NCBI GenBank assembly: GCA_000385055.1
Contig: ARRL01000003.1
Coordinates: 1-59,459 of the forward strand
From: a gamma proteobacterium SCGC AAA168-P09
GTDB taxonomy: Bacteria; Pseudomonadota; Gammaproteobacteria; Magnimaribacterales; D2472
Direction: 5' to 3'
DNA: 59,459 nt
This document shows, piece by piece, positions 29,211 through 38,919 of the stretch; position 1 is the first letter of the stretch; every line of letters begins with the position of its first letter. Made by a program: the position numbers and the translations under genes. Below the pieces are notes generated by a model, which saw only the letters and a list, made by a program, of their open reading frames with translations, was not told the DNA's origin and searched no databases.

Positions 29211-30458
29211 CCTTACTATATTGGCTCCTAGATAATTTAGCTTTTCTTCAATTCTCTCATAACCCCTGTCAATATGATAAATTCGATCAACCTTTGTTTG
29301 TCCCTCAGCACACAAACCAGCTAATATTAAACTTGCTGACGCTCTTAAATCAGTTGCCATAACCTCAGCTCCATATAATGAGTCTACGCCTTTAATAATG
29401 GCCTGATTGCCATTAATTTGTATGTCACATCCCATACGATTTAATTCCTGAACGTGCATAAATCTATTTTCAAAAACAGTCTCATATATATTCGATACAC
29501 CATCTGAAATAGCATTAATTACAGAGAATTGAGCCTGCATATCCGTTGGAAACTCTGGAAATGGTGCAGTTGTAATATCAACTGGTTTAGGTTTTTTCTT
29601 TTCCATTGAAAGAGAAATTGAATTTTTTGTTAAGATGATTTTAGCACCAGTTTCTTTAAGCTTATCAAGGACTTTATTTAATCTTTGTGGATTAATTTCA
29701 TTAATAGTAATTTCTCCACCTGTTACAACTGCAGCAACTAAATAAGTACCAGCCTCAATTCTGTCCGATGGAATACTAAATTCACACCCGTGTAACTCCT
29801 TCACCCCCTCGATAGTAATCTCATCAGAACCTGCGCCATTAACTTTAGCACCCATCTTGTTCAATAAGTCTGCTAAATCAATAATTTCAGGTTCTTTTGC
29901 AACATTTGTGAGTACTGAAGTTCCCTCTGCAAGACACGCAGCCATCATTATATTTTCAGTGCCTGTTACAGTAATTCCATCGAATTTAATCTTTGTTCCA
30001 ATTAACCTATCAGCGCTTGCTTCTATATACCCATTTCTTAATGTAATTGATGCGCCAAGTTGCTCAAGAGCATCTAGATGATAATTTACTGGCCTGCTAC
30101 CAATTGCACAACCTCCAGGTAATGCTATTTTTGCTTTGCCATATTTAGCAACAAGTGGACCGAGAACAAGAATAGATGCTCTCATAGTTTTTACTAATTC
30201 ATATCTTGCTTCTTTTTCCTTAAGATCATTTGATTTTATGGTGAAATCCATATTTTCATTAAGCACTATCTCAGCTCCCATTGAGCCAAGAAGTTCGAAC
30301 ATTGTGGTAATATCTTGAAGATAAGGTAAGTTTTTTAGCACAATATTTTCATTAGATAAAATAGTTGCAGCAATCATTGGAAGTGCAGCATTTTTGGCCC
30401 CAGAACAAGTAATAGTTCCGCTCAATGAAGCTCCACCATTAATCAATAATTTTTCCAT
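29199..30458 (-). CDS. murA: UDP-GlcNAc enolpyruvyl transferase MurA
   Basis: First committed step of peptidoglycan synthesis: transfer of enolpyruvate from PEP to UDP-GlcNAc. The catalytic cysteine (fosfomycin target) is present in PGGCAIGSRPVNYHL near residue 118. SGAKNAALPMIAATIL at the start and AEGTSVLTNVAKEPEI in the middle are typical. It has 419 residues, full length. It directly follows ibaG (stop next to start), the conserved ibaG-murA pair. Confidence 0.97.
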   Translation of the reverse strand: MEKLLINGGASLSGTITCSGAKNAALPMIAATILSNENIVLKNLPYLQDITTMFELLGSMGAEIVLNENMDFTIKSNDLKEKEARYELVKTMRASILVLGPLVAKYGKAKIALPGGCAIGSRPVNYHLDALEQLGASITLRNGYIEASADRLIGTKIKFDGITVTGTENIMMAACLAEGTSVLTNVAKEPEIIDLADLLNKMGAKVNGAGSDEITIEGVKELHGCEFSIPSDRIEAGTYLVAAVVTGGEITINEINPQRLNKVLDKLKETGAKIILTKNSISLSMEKKKPKPVDITTAPFPEFPTDMQAQFSVINAISDGVSNIYETVFENRFMHVQELNRMGCDIQINGNQAIIKGVDSLYGAEVMATDLRASASLILAGLCAEGQTKVDRIYHIDRGYERIEEKLNYLGANIVRLPS

Positions 30459-30677
30459 TTAATTTACTCTAGTTTCTATGCTTAAAGCATGAAGTTCGCC
30501 TGATTCAAATTTTTTCTTTAAGGGCGATAAGACCATTTTATGCTGATTTATTAATGAAATTTCTTTAAAAGATTTGGATATAACTAATAGTTTAAAATTA
30601 CATGAATCGCCCTCAAAAAGACATTCAGCATCCGGTATCTCATCTAAAATTATGTTTTTAATTAGCTTTTTATCCAC
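30459..30677 (-). CDS. ibaG: BolA-family protein IbaG
   Basis: Small BolA-fold protein linked to iron-sulfur cluster trafficking with monothiol glutaredoxins in relatives. It has 72 residues. The NQHKMVLSPLKKKF and LHALSIETR stretch corresponds to the BolA helix and strand near the invariant histidine. It overlaps mlaC by 8 bases and adjoins murA, matching E. coli mlaB-ibaG-murA. The STAS protein MlaB that usually precedes it is missing. Confidence 0.87.
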   Translation of the reverse strand: MDKKLIKNIILDEIPDAECLFEGDSCNFKLLVISKSFKEISLINQHKMVLSPLKKKFESGELHALSIETRVN

Positions 30678-31305
30678 TTATTCCTGCATCTCCAGCATCT
30701 GAAACCCAGCCTTCAATTGTATTTTTTATATCACCGCTGTTTTTATTAGCAAGTGCTTGAAATTGATTCCTAAAAGTTAAGCCTAGATTCACTCCATTTA
30801 CAATGATATTTACTATTGACCAAGAATCATTTTTATTTCTTCTTAATTTGTATGATATGGGATACTTACTACTACCAGTATTAAGAATCTGTTGAACCTC
30901 AATATTTTTTATATCTTGTAAAATTATAGATGAGTTAGGAAAAATTGTGACAATCTCTTGATTCTCCCACTGCGCTAGAGTTTCAGCATAAGTATCTAAT
31001 AACGAATCCTTAAAAATTTCAACAAATTGATTTCTTTGCTCAGCTGTTGATGCTAAATAATATTTTTTTCCCATAACACTTGCAGCAACCCTTTTAAAAT
31101 CAATCATGGGTTCAAAAATATCTTTAATTTTTTGCTCATACAGTTCTCTGTCTTCTGTAAACAAAGATTTATTTTCTATTAGAACTGAAACCATTTTCTG
31201 AGCATTTTTATCAACAAATATATAGGGATCATTTTCTGATAAAAGCGGTAAAGTGCTTAATAGCAAGATAAAGGAAAATAAATAATTTTTAACAACTGCA
31301 AACAT
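30670..31305 (-). CDS. mlaC: Periplasmic phospholipid-binding protein MlaC
   Basis: Periplasmic carrier of the Mla pathway, which shuttles phospholipids between the outer and inner membrane. A signal peptide (about residues 1-23) precedes the family pattern: FEPMIDFKRVAASVMGKKY, EQRNQFVEIFKDSLLDTYAETL and SWSIVNIIVNGVNLGLTFRNQF. It has 211 residues, normal. Usually it sits in mlaFEDCB; here only mlaC remains next to ibaG-murA, and kdsD is divergent immediately upstream. Its ABC partners must be elsewhere or lost. Confidence 0.92.
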   Translation of the reverse strand: MFAVVKNYLFSFILLLSTLPLLSENDPYIFVDKNAQKMVSVLIENKSLFTEDRELYEQKIKDIFEPMIDFKRVAASVMGKKYYLASTAEQRNQFVEIFKDSLLDTYAETLAQWENQEIVTIFPNSSIILQDIKNIEVQQILNTGSSKYPISYKLRRNKNDSWSIVNIIVNGVNLGLTFRNQFQALANKNSGDIKNTIEGWVSDAGDAGISG

Positions 31306-31358
31306 TGGTCTATTATAGCATTTAGAAGATAATAATAATCGAGTAAATTTATCAAGAC

Positions 31359-32321
31359 ATGAAAAAATTTAATTACATAAACTCTGCAAAGAAAACATTT
31401 AAAATAGAATCAGATGCTATAAATGATTTATCTAAACAAATAGATAAAGATTTTGAATCATTATGTGATTTGATTAGATTTAACAACGGTAAATTTATCA
31501 TAATGGGAGTTGGAAAATCTGGTCATATTGGTCAAAAAATTTCAGCTACCTTATCAAGCACAGGCACAGGCTCTATTTTTATTCACCCAACTGAAGCTGC
31601 GCATGGAGATATAGGGCTCATTGAAAAAAAAGACATTGTATTTTTGATATCCAACTCTGGCGAAACTGATGAAATTATAAATATTTTGCCATCTCTAAAA
31701 AGATTAGCGAACAAAATAACATCTTTAACTTCTAATAAAAAATCTACTATCGCAAAAGCATCAGACATAGCTATTGCAATCAAATCAAAAGAGGCCTGCC
31801 CATTAGATCTTGCCCCAACATCCTCAACAACATCGGCTTTAGCTTTTGGAGATGCATTAGCTATTGCTCTTCTTGAATCAAAAGGTTTCACAAAAAAAGA
31901 TTTTGCTTCCTCTCATCCTGCTGGAAAACTTGGGAAAAAATTAATTACTCAAGTAAAACACTTAATGCATATTGGCAAAGATATTCCTCAAGTAAATTTA
32001 AATACCCTGCTTTCAGATGCCTTACTTGAAATTACTAAAAAGAGCCTTGGCATTACTCTGGTAATAAATCATTCAAAAGTAGTTGGTATTTTTACTGATG
32101 GAGATTTAAGAAGATGTCTTAATCAAAAGATGGATATTAATTCAACTAAAATTAAAGATGTGATGACCAAAAAGTTTGTTGTTATTGAAGATGAGGCTTT
32201 GGCTATAGATGCTGCTAAAGTTATGGAAAGTAATAAAATTTTCACATTAGTTGTTATGAATAAAAATAAAAATGTTGGAGTTCTATCAATGCATGATTTA
32301 ATTCAGGCAAGGATTTTATAA
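31359..32321 (+). CDS. kdsD: D-arabinose 5-phosphate isomerase KdsD
   Basis: Makes arabinose 5-phosphate from ribulose 5-phosphate for KDO in lipopolysaccharide. A SIS domain (residues about 35-170) has MGVGKSGHIGQKISATLSSTG and SNSGETDEI; histidine-containing PTEAAHGD and SSHPAGKLGKKL follow. Two CBS domains fill the C-terminal third. It has 320 residues. The phosphatase KdsC and LptC genes that usually follow are absent; lptA starts at the next base. Confidence 0.94.
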   Translation: MKKFNYINSAKKTFKIESDAINDLSKQIDKDFESLCDLIRFNNGKFIIMGVGKSGHIGQKISATLSSTGTGSIFIHPTEAAHGDIGLIEKKDIVFLISNSGETDEIINILPSLKRLANKITSLTSNKKSTIAKASDIAIAIKSKEACPLDLAPTSSTTSALAFGDALAIALLESKGFTKKDFASSHPAGKLGKKLITQVKHLMHIGKDIPQVNLNTLLSDALLEITKKSLGITLVINHSKVVGIFTDGDLRRCLNQKMDINSTKIKDVMTKKFVVIEDEALAIDAAKVMESNKIFTLVVMNKNKNVGVLSMHDLIQARIL

Positions 32322-32747
32322 TTGAGGATTTTAGATTCTATAAAAACTCTATCTCTAATCTGCTTTTTTATAGCTCTAGATGTAAATGCAGAATTTACCA
32401 CTAACACTCTAACAATAAACTCTTTATCAATAGAAATCAGAAGAAATGAGAATGAGATAATATTTAATGGAGGTGTGTTTATAAAATCTAAAGATTTTGA
32501 AATTAATGCAGATAATGCTATCTACAATAATAAAAACAAGATAGTTTCAGTAAGTGGAGCTCCCTCTAGAATAAATTCAACTTATGAAGACAATATTTTC
32601 ATAGGCAGCGCTGATAGAATAGTTTTCTCTGAAACTAATGAAGTCCAATTAATTGGTAATGCTCAAATGAACTACGAAAATATTGATATTAGTTCGAATG
32701 AGATTAGTTTCAGTTTACAAGATGGAAAAATTACTACCAATAATTAG
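32322..32747 (+). CDS. lptA: LPS transport protein LptA
   Basis: Periplasmic bridge protein carrying lipopolysaccharide between LptC and LptD. It starts with TTG right after the kdsD stop; the resulting first 23 residues form a signal peptide ending VNA, which supports this start. The rest has the repeating beta-jellyroll pattern of the OstA domain (INADNAIYNNKNKIVSVSG, GSADRIVFSETNEVQLIGNA). At 141 residues it is short (E. coli 185). It is followed 1 base later by lptB. Confidence 0.87.
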   Translation: MRILDSIKTLSLICFFIALDVNAEFTTNTLTINSLSIEIRRNENEIIFNGGVFIKSKDFEINADNAIYNNKNKIVSVSGAPSRINSTYEDNIFIGSADRIVFSETNEVQLIGNAQMNYENIDISSNEISFSLQDGKITTNN

Positions 32748-32748
32748 T

Positions 32749-33462
32749 ATGCTTAGATTAAAAAATATTAAAAAATCTATTAAAGAAAAAACTATAGTTA
32801 ATGATATTAGCTTTGACGTCCCTTTGGGAGCAATCAATGGCTTATTGGGCCCTAATGGTGCGGGTAAAACAACTACCTTTTATATAATTGCAGGTCTTAT
32901 ACAATGCGATCAAGGTAAAGTTATTTTTAATGATCTAGATATTTCTAAATTATCTATGCATAAAAGATCAAAATTGGGTATCAAATATTTACCTCAGGAG
33001 CCATCGATCTTCCAAAATTTATCCGTATATGAAAATTTGCTTGGTCTTGCAGAAATATCTATACCAAAGAAACAAGATATTGATATATTTATTGAAAAAT
33101 CAATAGACGAATTTAATCTTTCAAAAATTTTAGATTTAAAAGGAAGGCAGTTATCTGGTGGACAAAGAAGAAAGGTTGAAATTGCAAGAACATTGGCTGC
33201 AAAGCCAGAAATAATTCTTCTTGATGAACCTTTTGCTGGCATTGATCCGATTGCGATAGATGAAATAAAACAAGTTTTAATTAAATTAAAACAGAAGAAT
33301 ATAGGAATTTTAATAACCGATCATAACGTGCGAGAAGCCCTTGAAATATGCGATCAGGCAATGGTTATAAGTAATGGTGCCGTCATAGCAAGCGGCAATA
33401 AATCATCATTAATTGATAATGAGCTAGTAAAAAAAGTTTATCTTGGCAATATGTATAAATAA
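32749..33462 (+). CDS. lptB: LPS export ABC transporter ATPase LptB
   Basis: ATPase powering lipopolysaccharide extraction with LptF, LptG and LptC. Walker A GPNGAGKTT near residue 36, signature LSGGQRRK, Walker B IILLDEPFAGID and the switch histidine in ITDHNVRE are all present. ATG 32749 is chosen over the upstream in-frame start at 32683, which lies inside lptA; this gives 237 residues against 241 in E. coli. rpoN starts 5 bases later. Confidence 0.97.
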   Translation: MLRLKNIKKSIKEKTIVNDISFDVPLGAINGLLGPNGAGKTTTFYIIAGLIQCDQGKVIFNDLDISKLSMHKRSKLGIKYLPQEPSIFQNLSVYENLLGLAEISIPKKQDIDIFIEKSIDEFNLSKILDLKGRQLSGGQRRKVEIARTLAAKPEIILLDEPFAGIDPIAIDEIKQVLIKLKQKNIGILITDHNVREALEICDQAMVISNGAVIASGNKSSLIDNELVKKVYLGNMYK

Positions 33463-33467
33463 TATTT

Positions 33468-34742
33468 ATGGCCTTATCATTAATAAAAGAATTTAAGCAA
33501 AAACAAAAAATATCACTCACCCCTTTATTAAAGAAATCCATAGATTTGCTTCAATTATCAAGATACGAATTAATTCAAAAAATTGATCGTGAAATCGAAA
33601 TAAATCCATTTGTCGAAAAAGAGATATTAGAAGAATTTGAAATAGATCAAAATTTTAACGACTCTGATTTTGATTTTAATGTTGCGGCTGTTGAAAGTCT
33701 TAGAGATAGACTGATTAATCAAATTAATGATTTGCGCCTAGATCAAATCGATAAAGACGTTGCACTTACCATTGTTGAATGTATTGATGAGTCAGGCCAA
33801 CTCATCGAAGATATTGATGAAATACATTCAATAATGCAAGCCAAAATTTCAATCCATGATATTCAAGGTATTCTTTTAAATGTGATTCATAATTTAGAAC
33901 CTATAGGTGTTGGTTTTAGAAATTTTAAAGAATGTATACAAATACAAATTAATAAAAAAGATTTTAATAAAAAGATTAAAGATTTGTGCTTACAAATATT
34001 AAATCAGACTCAATTAGATGGCCTTGATGAGATAACTAATTCTTTTATAAGCAAAGGATTCACCAAATCTGACATTGAAAAAGCAATGCTAGAAATTAAA
34101 TCATGCGATCTCAGTCCTGGTTTAAATTATGAAAATACAAACTATATAATTCCAGATCTTAAAATTGAGCTCGAAAACGAATCTCTTAAAATAAATTTTA
34201 TTAATGATACTTTTCCATCAATAAAGATTGATGAGGATTTGATTGAAAAAACAAACTTCCAATTAAAAAATAAGCCAAATAAAGAACTTTCAGAAAAAAT
34301 TCAGGATGCAAAATGGCTACTATCATCAGTAAAAAAAAGAAATGATACCGTTATGCAAGTGGGAGAGCTAATATGTAAACGTCAGATTTCTTTTCTTCAG
34401 GATAATCCGCTAAAAATTAATCCCTTATCGAATAAAAATCTTTCTGATGAGCTTGGATTACATCCATCAACTATTTCAAGAATCCTTAGATCAAAATATA
34501 TCGATACTCCAAAGGGGATTATTCCATTAAAGTCATTAATGATATCCTCTGTTTCTAAAACCAGAGATGTAACTCCAATTCAATTAATGCAATTAATTGA
34601 ATCTATTATTCAAGAGGAAAAAAAACCTAAAAGTGATAATAAAATTGCACTAGAATTGAATAAAAGAGGTTTTAATCTTGCAAGAAGAACTATTACAAAA
34701 TACCGTAAAAAACTTAATATAGCTTCCTCTAGAAATAGGTAA
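33468..34742 (+). CDS. rpoN: RNA polymerase sigma-54 factor RpoN
   Basis: Alternative sigma factor recognising -24/-12 promoters and needing AAA+ activators. The N-terminal region I pattern QKQKISLTPLLKKSIDLLQL, core-binding region, HTH (ELGLHPSTISRILRSKYI) and the RpoN box ARRTITKYRKKL at the C-terminus are present. It has 424 residues (E. coli 477), the difference falling in the acidic region. It follows lptB as in Pseudomonas and E. coli, but hpf, ptsN and rapZ, which normally follow, are absent. Confidence 0.96.
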   Translation: MALSLIKEFKQKQKISLTPLLKKSIDLLQLSRYELIQKIDREIEINPFVEKEILEEFEIDQNFNDSDFDFNVAAVESLRDRLINQINDLRLDQIDKDVALTIVECIDESGQLIEDIDEIHSIMQAKISIHDIQGILLNVIHNLEPIGVGFRNFKECIQIQINKKDFNKKIKDLCLQILNQTQLDGLDEITNSFISKGFTKSDIEKAMLEIKSCDLSPGLNYENTNYIIPDLKIELENESLKINFINDTFPSIKIDEDLIEKTNFQLKNKPNKELSEKIQDAKWLLSSVKKRNDTVMQVGELICKRQISFLQDNPLKINPLSNKNLSDELGLHPSTISRILRSKYIDTPKGIIPLKSLMISSVSKTRDVTPIQLMQLIESIIQEEKKPKSDNKIALELNKRGFNLARRTITKYRKKLNIASSRNR

Positions 34743-34771
34743 TCAATTTTACAATAAGGTAGAATCAAGTG

Positions 34772-36112
34772 ATGGAAAGCTTTAGTGAAAAAAATAATCT
34801 TGATCAACTATTAGATAATTCATCAGACTTATCCAATGATGAGGTTAGAAGCCTTCTCAATAAACTATCATCATCAGAAATTGCTCATGCTCTAGAATCA
34901 TCTCCTCCCAAGCAAAGAAAGTTATTCTTTTCACTGCTTGAAACAAATGAAGAAGGAGATGTATTGGCGGATCTTGGAGAAGAGATTCAACAAGACTTGG
35001 TTTCTAGTATATCTAATGAAGAATTGGCTGAGGCAGTAAAAGAACTGGAACCAGATGAGACTGTAGATATTCTTCAAAATTTACCCGAAGAAAGAATGAA
35101 TACCATTCTATCTAAAATGTCTTTGAGGGATAGAAAAAGAATAGAGATTGGTCTGACTTATCCCGAAAATACTGCAGGAGGTCTTCTAAATACAGATGTG
35201 ATAAGCGTAAGACCTAGTCATAGTATTGAGGTAGTTATTAATTATTTAAGAGATCAAAAAGAATTACCAAACAATACAGATAAAATTTTTGTAGTTAACA
35301 AGGAAGATGAGTATGTTGGTGAATTAGCAATTGGAAAAATCATAACCAGCAGACCAAAATTATCTGTAAGAGAGGTAATGAACACAAATGTAAATCCTAT
35401 TTTTGTTAACCAAGATGATAAAGAAGTAGCAACTATTTTTGATAGAAATGACATCATATCTTCAGCTGTTATTGATGAGTCAGGTAAGTTAATTGGAAGA
35501 ATAACAATTGATGATGTATTAGATGTGATTAAAGAAGATGCCGATCAAAACTTCTTAGGTATGGCTGGTGTCGCTGAAGATACTTTTGCCCCGCCTGGAA
35601 GAGCTGCAAGAAGCAGAGTATTTTGGTTAAGCATGAACCTATTAACTGCCTTCATAGCATCTATGACCATCAATATCTTTAAAGATGTTTTAGATCAAAT
35701 TGTATACCTAGCTATTTTAATGCCCATTGTTGCTAGTATGGGTGGAGTTGCGGCAACCCAAACATTAACAATTGTCTTAAGAGGCTTAACTTTAGAACAA
35801 ATTAATTCTTCCAATTTACAGTGGTTATTTAAAAGAGAGTTGGCGGTATCTATTTTGAATGGATTTGTTTTGTCTATACTAGTTGGCTTAGTAACATTTT
35901 TTTGGTTTGGTGAGATACTTCTAGCATTATTGATCTCATTTGCATTAGTTATTAATTTAATAAGTGCTGTAATAGCTGGTGTCTTTGTGCCATTGATCTT
36001 GAGAAGTTTAAATCAAGATCCCGCTATTGCTGGAAGTGTTGTGGTAACGACTGTTACAGATGTAATAGGATTTTTATCATTCTTAGGACTAGCAACCATA
36101 TTTCTAATTTAA
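34772..36112 (+). CDS. mgtE: Magnesium transporter MgtE
   Basis: Mg2+ channel with a cytoplasmic sensor. An N-terminal alpha-solenoid (MgtE_N, residues about 20-130), two CBS domains (about 135-260) and five transmembrane helices from about 285 follow the standard plan. The pore region resembles family members (PIVASMGGVAATQ, NLISAVIAGVFVPLIL). It has 446 residues from ATG 34772; a GTG three bases earlier is also possible. It overlaps the convergent yhdP by 9 bases. Confidence 0.95.
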   Translation: MESFSEKNNLDQLLDNSSDLSNDEVRSLLNKLSSSEIAHALESSPPKQRKLFFSLLETNEEGDVLADLGEEIQQDLVSSISNEELAEAVKELEPDETVDILQNLPEERMNTILSKMSLRDRKRIEIGLTYPENTAGGLLNTDVISVRPSHSIEVVINYLRDQKELPNNTDKIFVVNKEDEYVGELAIGKIITSRPKLSVREVMNTNVNPIFVNQDDKEVATIFDRNDIISSAVIDESGKLIGRITIDDVLDVIKEDADQNFLGMAGVAEDTFAPPGRAARSRVFWLSMNLLTAFIASMTINIFKDVLDQIVYLAILMPIVASMGGVAATQTLTIVLRGLTLEQINSSNLQWLFKRELAVSILNGFVLSILVGLVTFFWFGEILLALLISFALVINLISAVIAGVFVPLILRSLNQDPAIAGSVVVTTVTDVIGFLSFLGLATIFLI

Positions 36113-38444
36113 CCTTTTTATTTTCGGCTCATCAATGGTTCCTTGAACCTTAAAATTAATTGTTGAAATATCTTTAATGGTATCTTCAAAGATATTTTCA
36201 AAAACCATGCCCCCAGCTATAGCTGGAATCCCACCAAATATAGCAGCATACCAAGGAATATTTTCAGATATTTTTAACCTTAATGATAAATCTAAATTTA
36301 AATTATCTAATTCTCCTTTTTGATTTTTATAAACCTCTCCAACCCATTCAAGTGATGCTTCATCTGTTTCAAAAACAATTGGATATTCTATAAATGCTCT
36401 TTTTTTACCTACAATTATTCTTCCAGAAGCTCTATTAATATTTAGGATATCATCAGATGCATCGTCAAGACCTTCGACGATTGCATTTAAATTTAATATT
36501 CTAAGAGCTCTTAAAAAAGTAGACTCTGGTATTTCTGTATCTAAGCTTAAATCTTTGATTAAAAAATCTAACTTGCCTTCTAAATTTAATAAATAATTTA
36601 AGCTATTCCATTGAATATTTAAATCGGTCTGAAAAAAATTAAATCTATATTTTGATAAGTTATTAAAATAACCTGAAGAATTATCTAGTCTATACTTACC
36701 TTTAATCTTAAAAAGGTCTAAATTACTGTTATAGCTAATATATGCTTTTTGATTATCTTTATTGCGCCCTATTTTTAATCTTGAGCTATTAATATTAATA
36801 CTATCAATTGTTAAGATATTTTTATTTTTTAATAAATAAAAATCTACATCTTGTATCAAGTTATCTTTTGTTCGAATATTTTTACCGATAAATCTTAAGC
36901 TTAGGTTATTTATATCGCTTTGTAAGTTGGATTGAGCGAGTTTAATTCCATCGAAATCAAATCTTGTATTATTTAAATTAACCTTTATAAAGTTAGTTTT
37001 GTCTATATTTATACTTCCATTTAAGCTCCCGCCAACCATATTGATGCTAGTCTCGTCTTTGAATGAGACATTAAAATACTGATTTAAATATGTATTATTT
37101 AAAAAATTAAACTTTCCAGATTTTATTTTTATTGATTTCAATATGTTGCTATTGCTGTCTGAGCTATCAAAGAAGATGTCATTAAGATTAATCTCATTTA
37201 GATCTAAGTAAACATAAAGTCCATTGTTATGAGTAGTGTTTTTTATAGTTTCTTTGAATGCTGAGCCAAAAGAAAAAAAACCATATCCATTTGAGTTAAT
37301 GGAGGCTTCGATATTTTTATTTTTTATTTTATATATTGGCTCCGAAATATTATCTACAAATACAACAGTTTTTAATATCTCAGTAGATTCTTTTTTTATC
37401 TCATTAATACTTGAAGAAATTTGAGTACGTGCAAGATTTGATGATAGCTTCATTGAAGTATTTTCTTGAGAAATATTCATAACTAAATTAAAAATCTCTT
37501 TGCCTGAAATATTAAAATATCTATTTGGATCAATTAAAGTGCCCATATCTATTAAAATATCGGTTCTTACTAAGAAATTCTTATTGCTATTGATTTCCAA
37601 GACACCTTTAATTGTTTGATCAGGTATCTCTGATTGGAATAATCCATATAGAGAATTTGATCCAGAAAAGATAGTTGCATTAATTTCATCTATTACGTAT
37701 CCAGAATTATTTACTAGTTTTGAATCATTAAAAATTAATTTATCTACTCTCTTGGATTCTTTAGTTTTAAGATTGAAAACTCCCTTAGAGCTAAATTCAA
37801 GGTTAATACCATGATTTTTGAAAGCTCTCATATCAAAAAGGCTCTCCTCAATTATTGCATTGCTGTCAAAAAAAATGCAGACTTGAGTAATAAATTGATT
37901 CTGAAATTTCATCAAAAAAAGCTTCTATATTTATAAATGGGTAAGAATTGATAACTCCGTGTTTAAAGATGGCTTTAGTATTTTTTTCAGCAAATAATAA
38001 GGAAAAAGTTTCTGATTTAATTTCTAAATCATTATTATTAAATTTTAAATTTTTTCCTTTTACCATGAATGGATCTGAGGTTTCTTCAGAATCTTGTTCA
38101 GATAAGCGAATCGAATCTATCTCAAGTAAAGATAGGCTTATGTATTGTTGAGTTAATGATTCATAGATATTAACTCCAACCCTAAAGTTACTAATATAAG
38201 CCATCTCATCATCATTTTTATCTTTTATTCTTATTTTTTCGATTGAAAAGTTAGGTCTAAATAAGTTTTTATTTGACTCTATGTTTTTAAAGTCAATAGA
38301 ATGATTATGTAAAAGTACGTAGTCTATTATTTTTAATGTTTGATTTGGTTTATATATCAAAAAAGTGTAAATGGCTCCAAGAATAATTAAACAAATGGAA
38401 ATTAAAAAAAATATATATTGGAAAATTTTTTTGACTTTACTCAC
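36104..38444 (-). pseudogene. yhdP: YhdP/AsmA-like envelope protein, split by a homopolymer frameshift
   Basis: Large AsmA-like protein; YhdP in E. coli is a bridge-like protein for phospholipid movement to the outer membrane. The first frame (38444-37866, GTG start) has one transmembrane helix (residues 9-31) and the N-terminal domain. The rest is in a second frame through 36104 and ends with the YhdP pattern WYAAIFGGIPAIAGG...FKVQGTIDEPKIK. Removing one T from the eight-T run (37868-37875 on the plus strand as A8) joins them as SSLHFFDSNAIIEES, giving 779 residues. No further damage is seen. It may be a sequencing error, a variant or slippage. It is shorter than E. coli YhdP (1266). Confidence 0.88.
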
Positions 38445-38445
38445 T

Positions 38446-38919
38446 CTATTTTATTGTTAGAGATGGAAAATAAAATCTTAGCATCGAAATAATTAAAAAT
38501 AAAAAAGTATTAAAAATTAGACTTATAAAAAGAATTAAGTATGAAAAATTTTCTAAATTAATAAATAAATGACTAAAGCCTATGTAAAAAGTAGCTGATC
38601 CACTAAAAAACATGCAAATTTGAATAAAAGAAAAAAGCTTAAATGTATTTGAGTAACTATTAACAACATAAGCCATCATGGAAAAAAGCGCAGCATTCAA
38701 ACCAATGGGAGAGCTAGAAATGAAGTCCACGTATAGACCAAATAAAAAAGCATATAAGGCATTTGTATTAAATCTTGATTTATAAATAGTAAAACTAAAA
38801 ATTAAAAAGGTAATGGGTATATTTATATGAGCCTTAATTAATATTGGAGCTAAAAAGCTTTCTAATATATTTGCAATAAATATTATCACCAAGAGCTTAA
38901 TGTTTCCAATATTGCTCAT
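38446..38919 (-). CDS. mreD: Rod-shape protein MreD
   Basis: Small integral membrane protein of the elongasome that works with MreC. It has 157 residues with about five hydrophobic segments; FLFGLYVDFISSSPIGLNA resembles the family pattern G...D...G..LG. The start shares ATGA with mreC, and yhdP begins 1 base after the stop with a GTG. The rng and maf genes that normally lie between mreD and yhdP are missing. Confidence 0.9.
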   Translation of the reverse strand: MSNIGNIKLLVIIFIANILESFLAPILIKAHINIPITFLIFSFTIYKSRFNTNALYAFLFGLYVDFISSSPIGLNAALFSMMAYVVNSYSNTFKLFSFIQICMFFSGSATFYIGFSHLFINLENFSYLILFISLIFNTFLFLIISMLRFYFPSLTIK

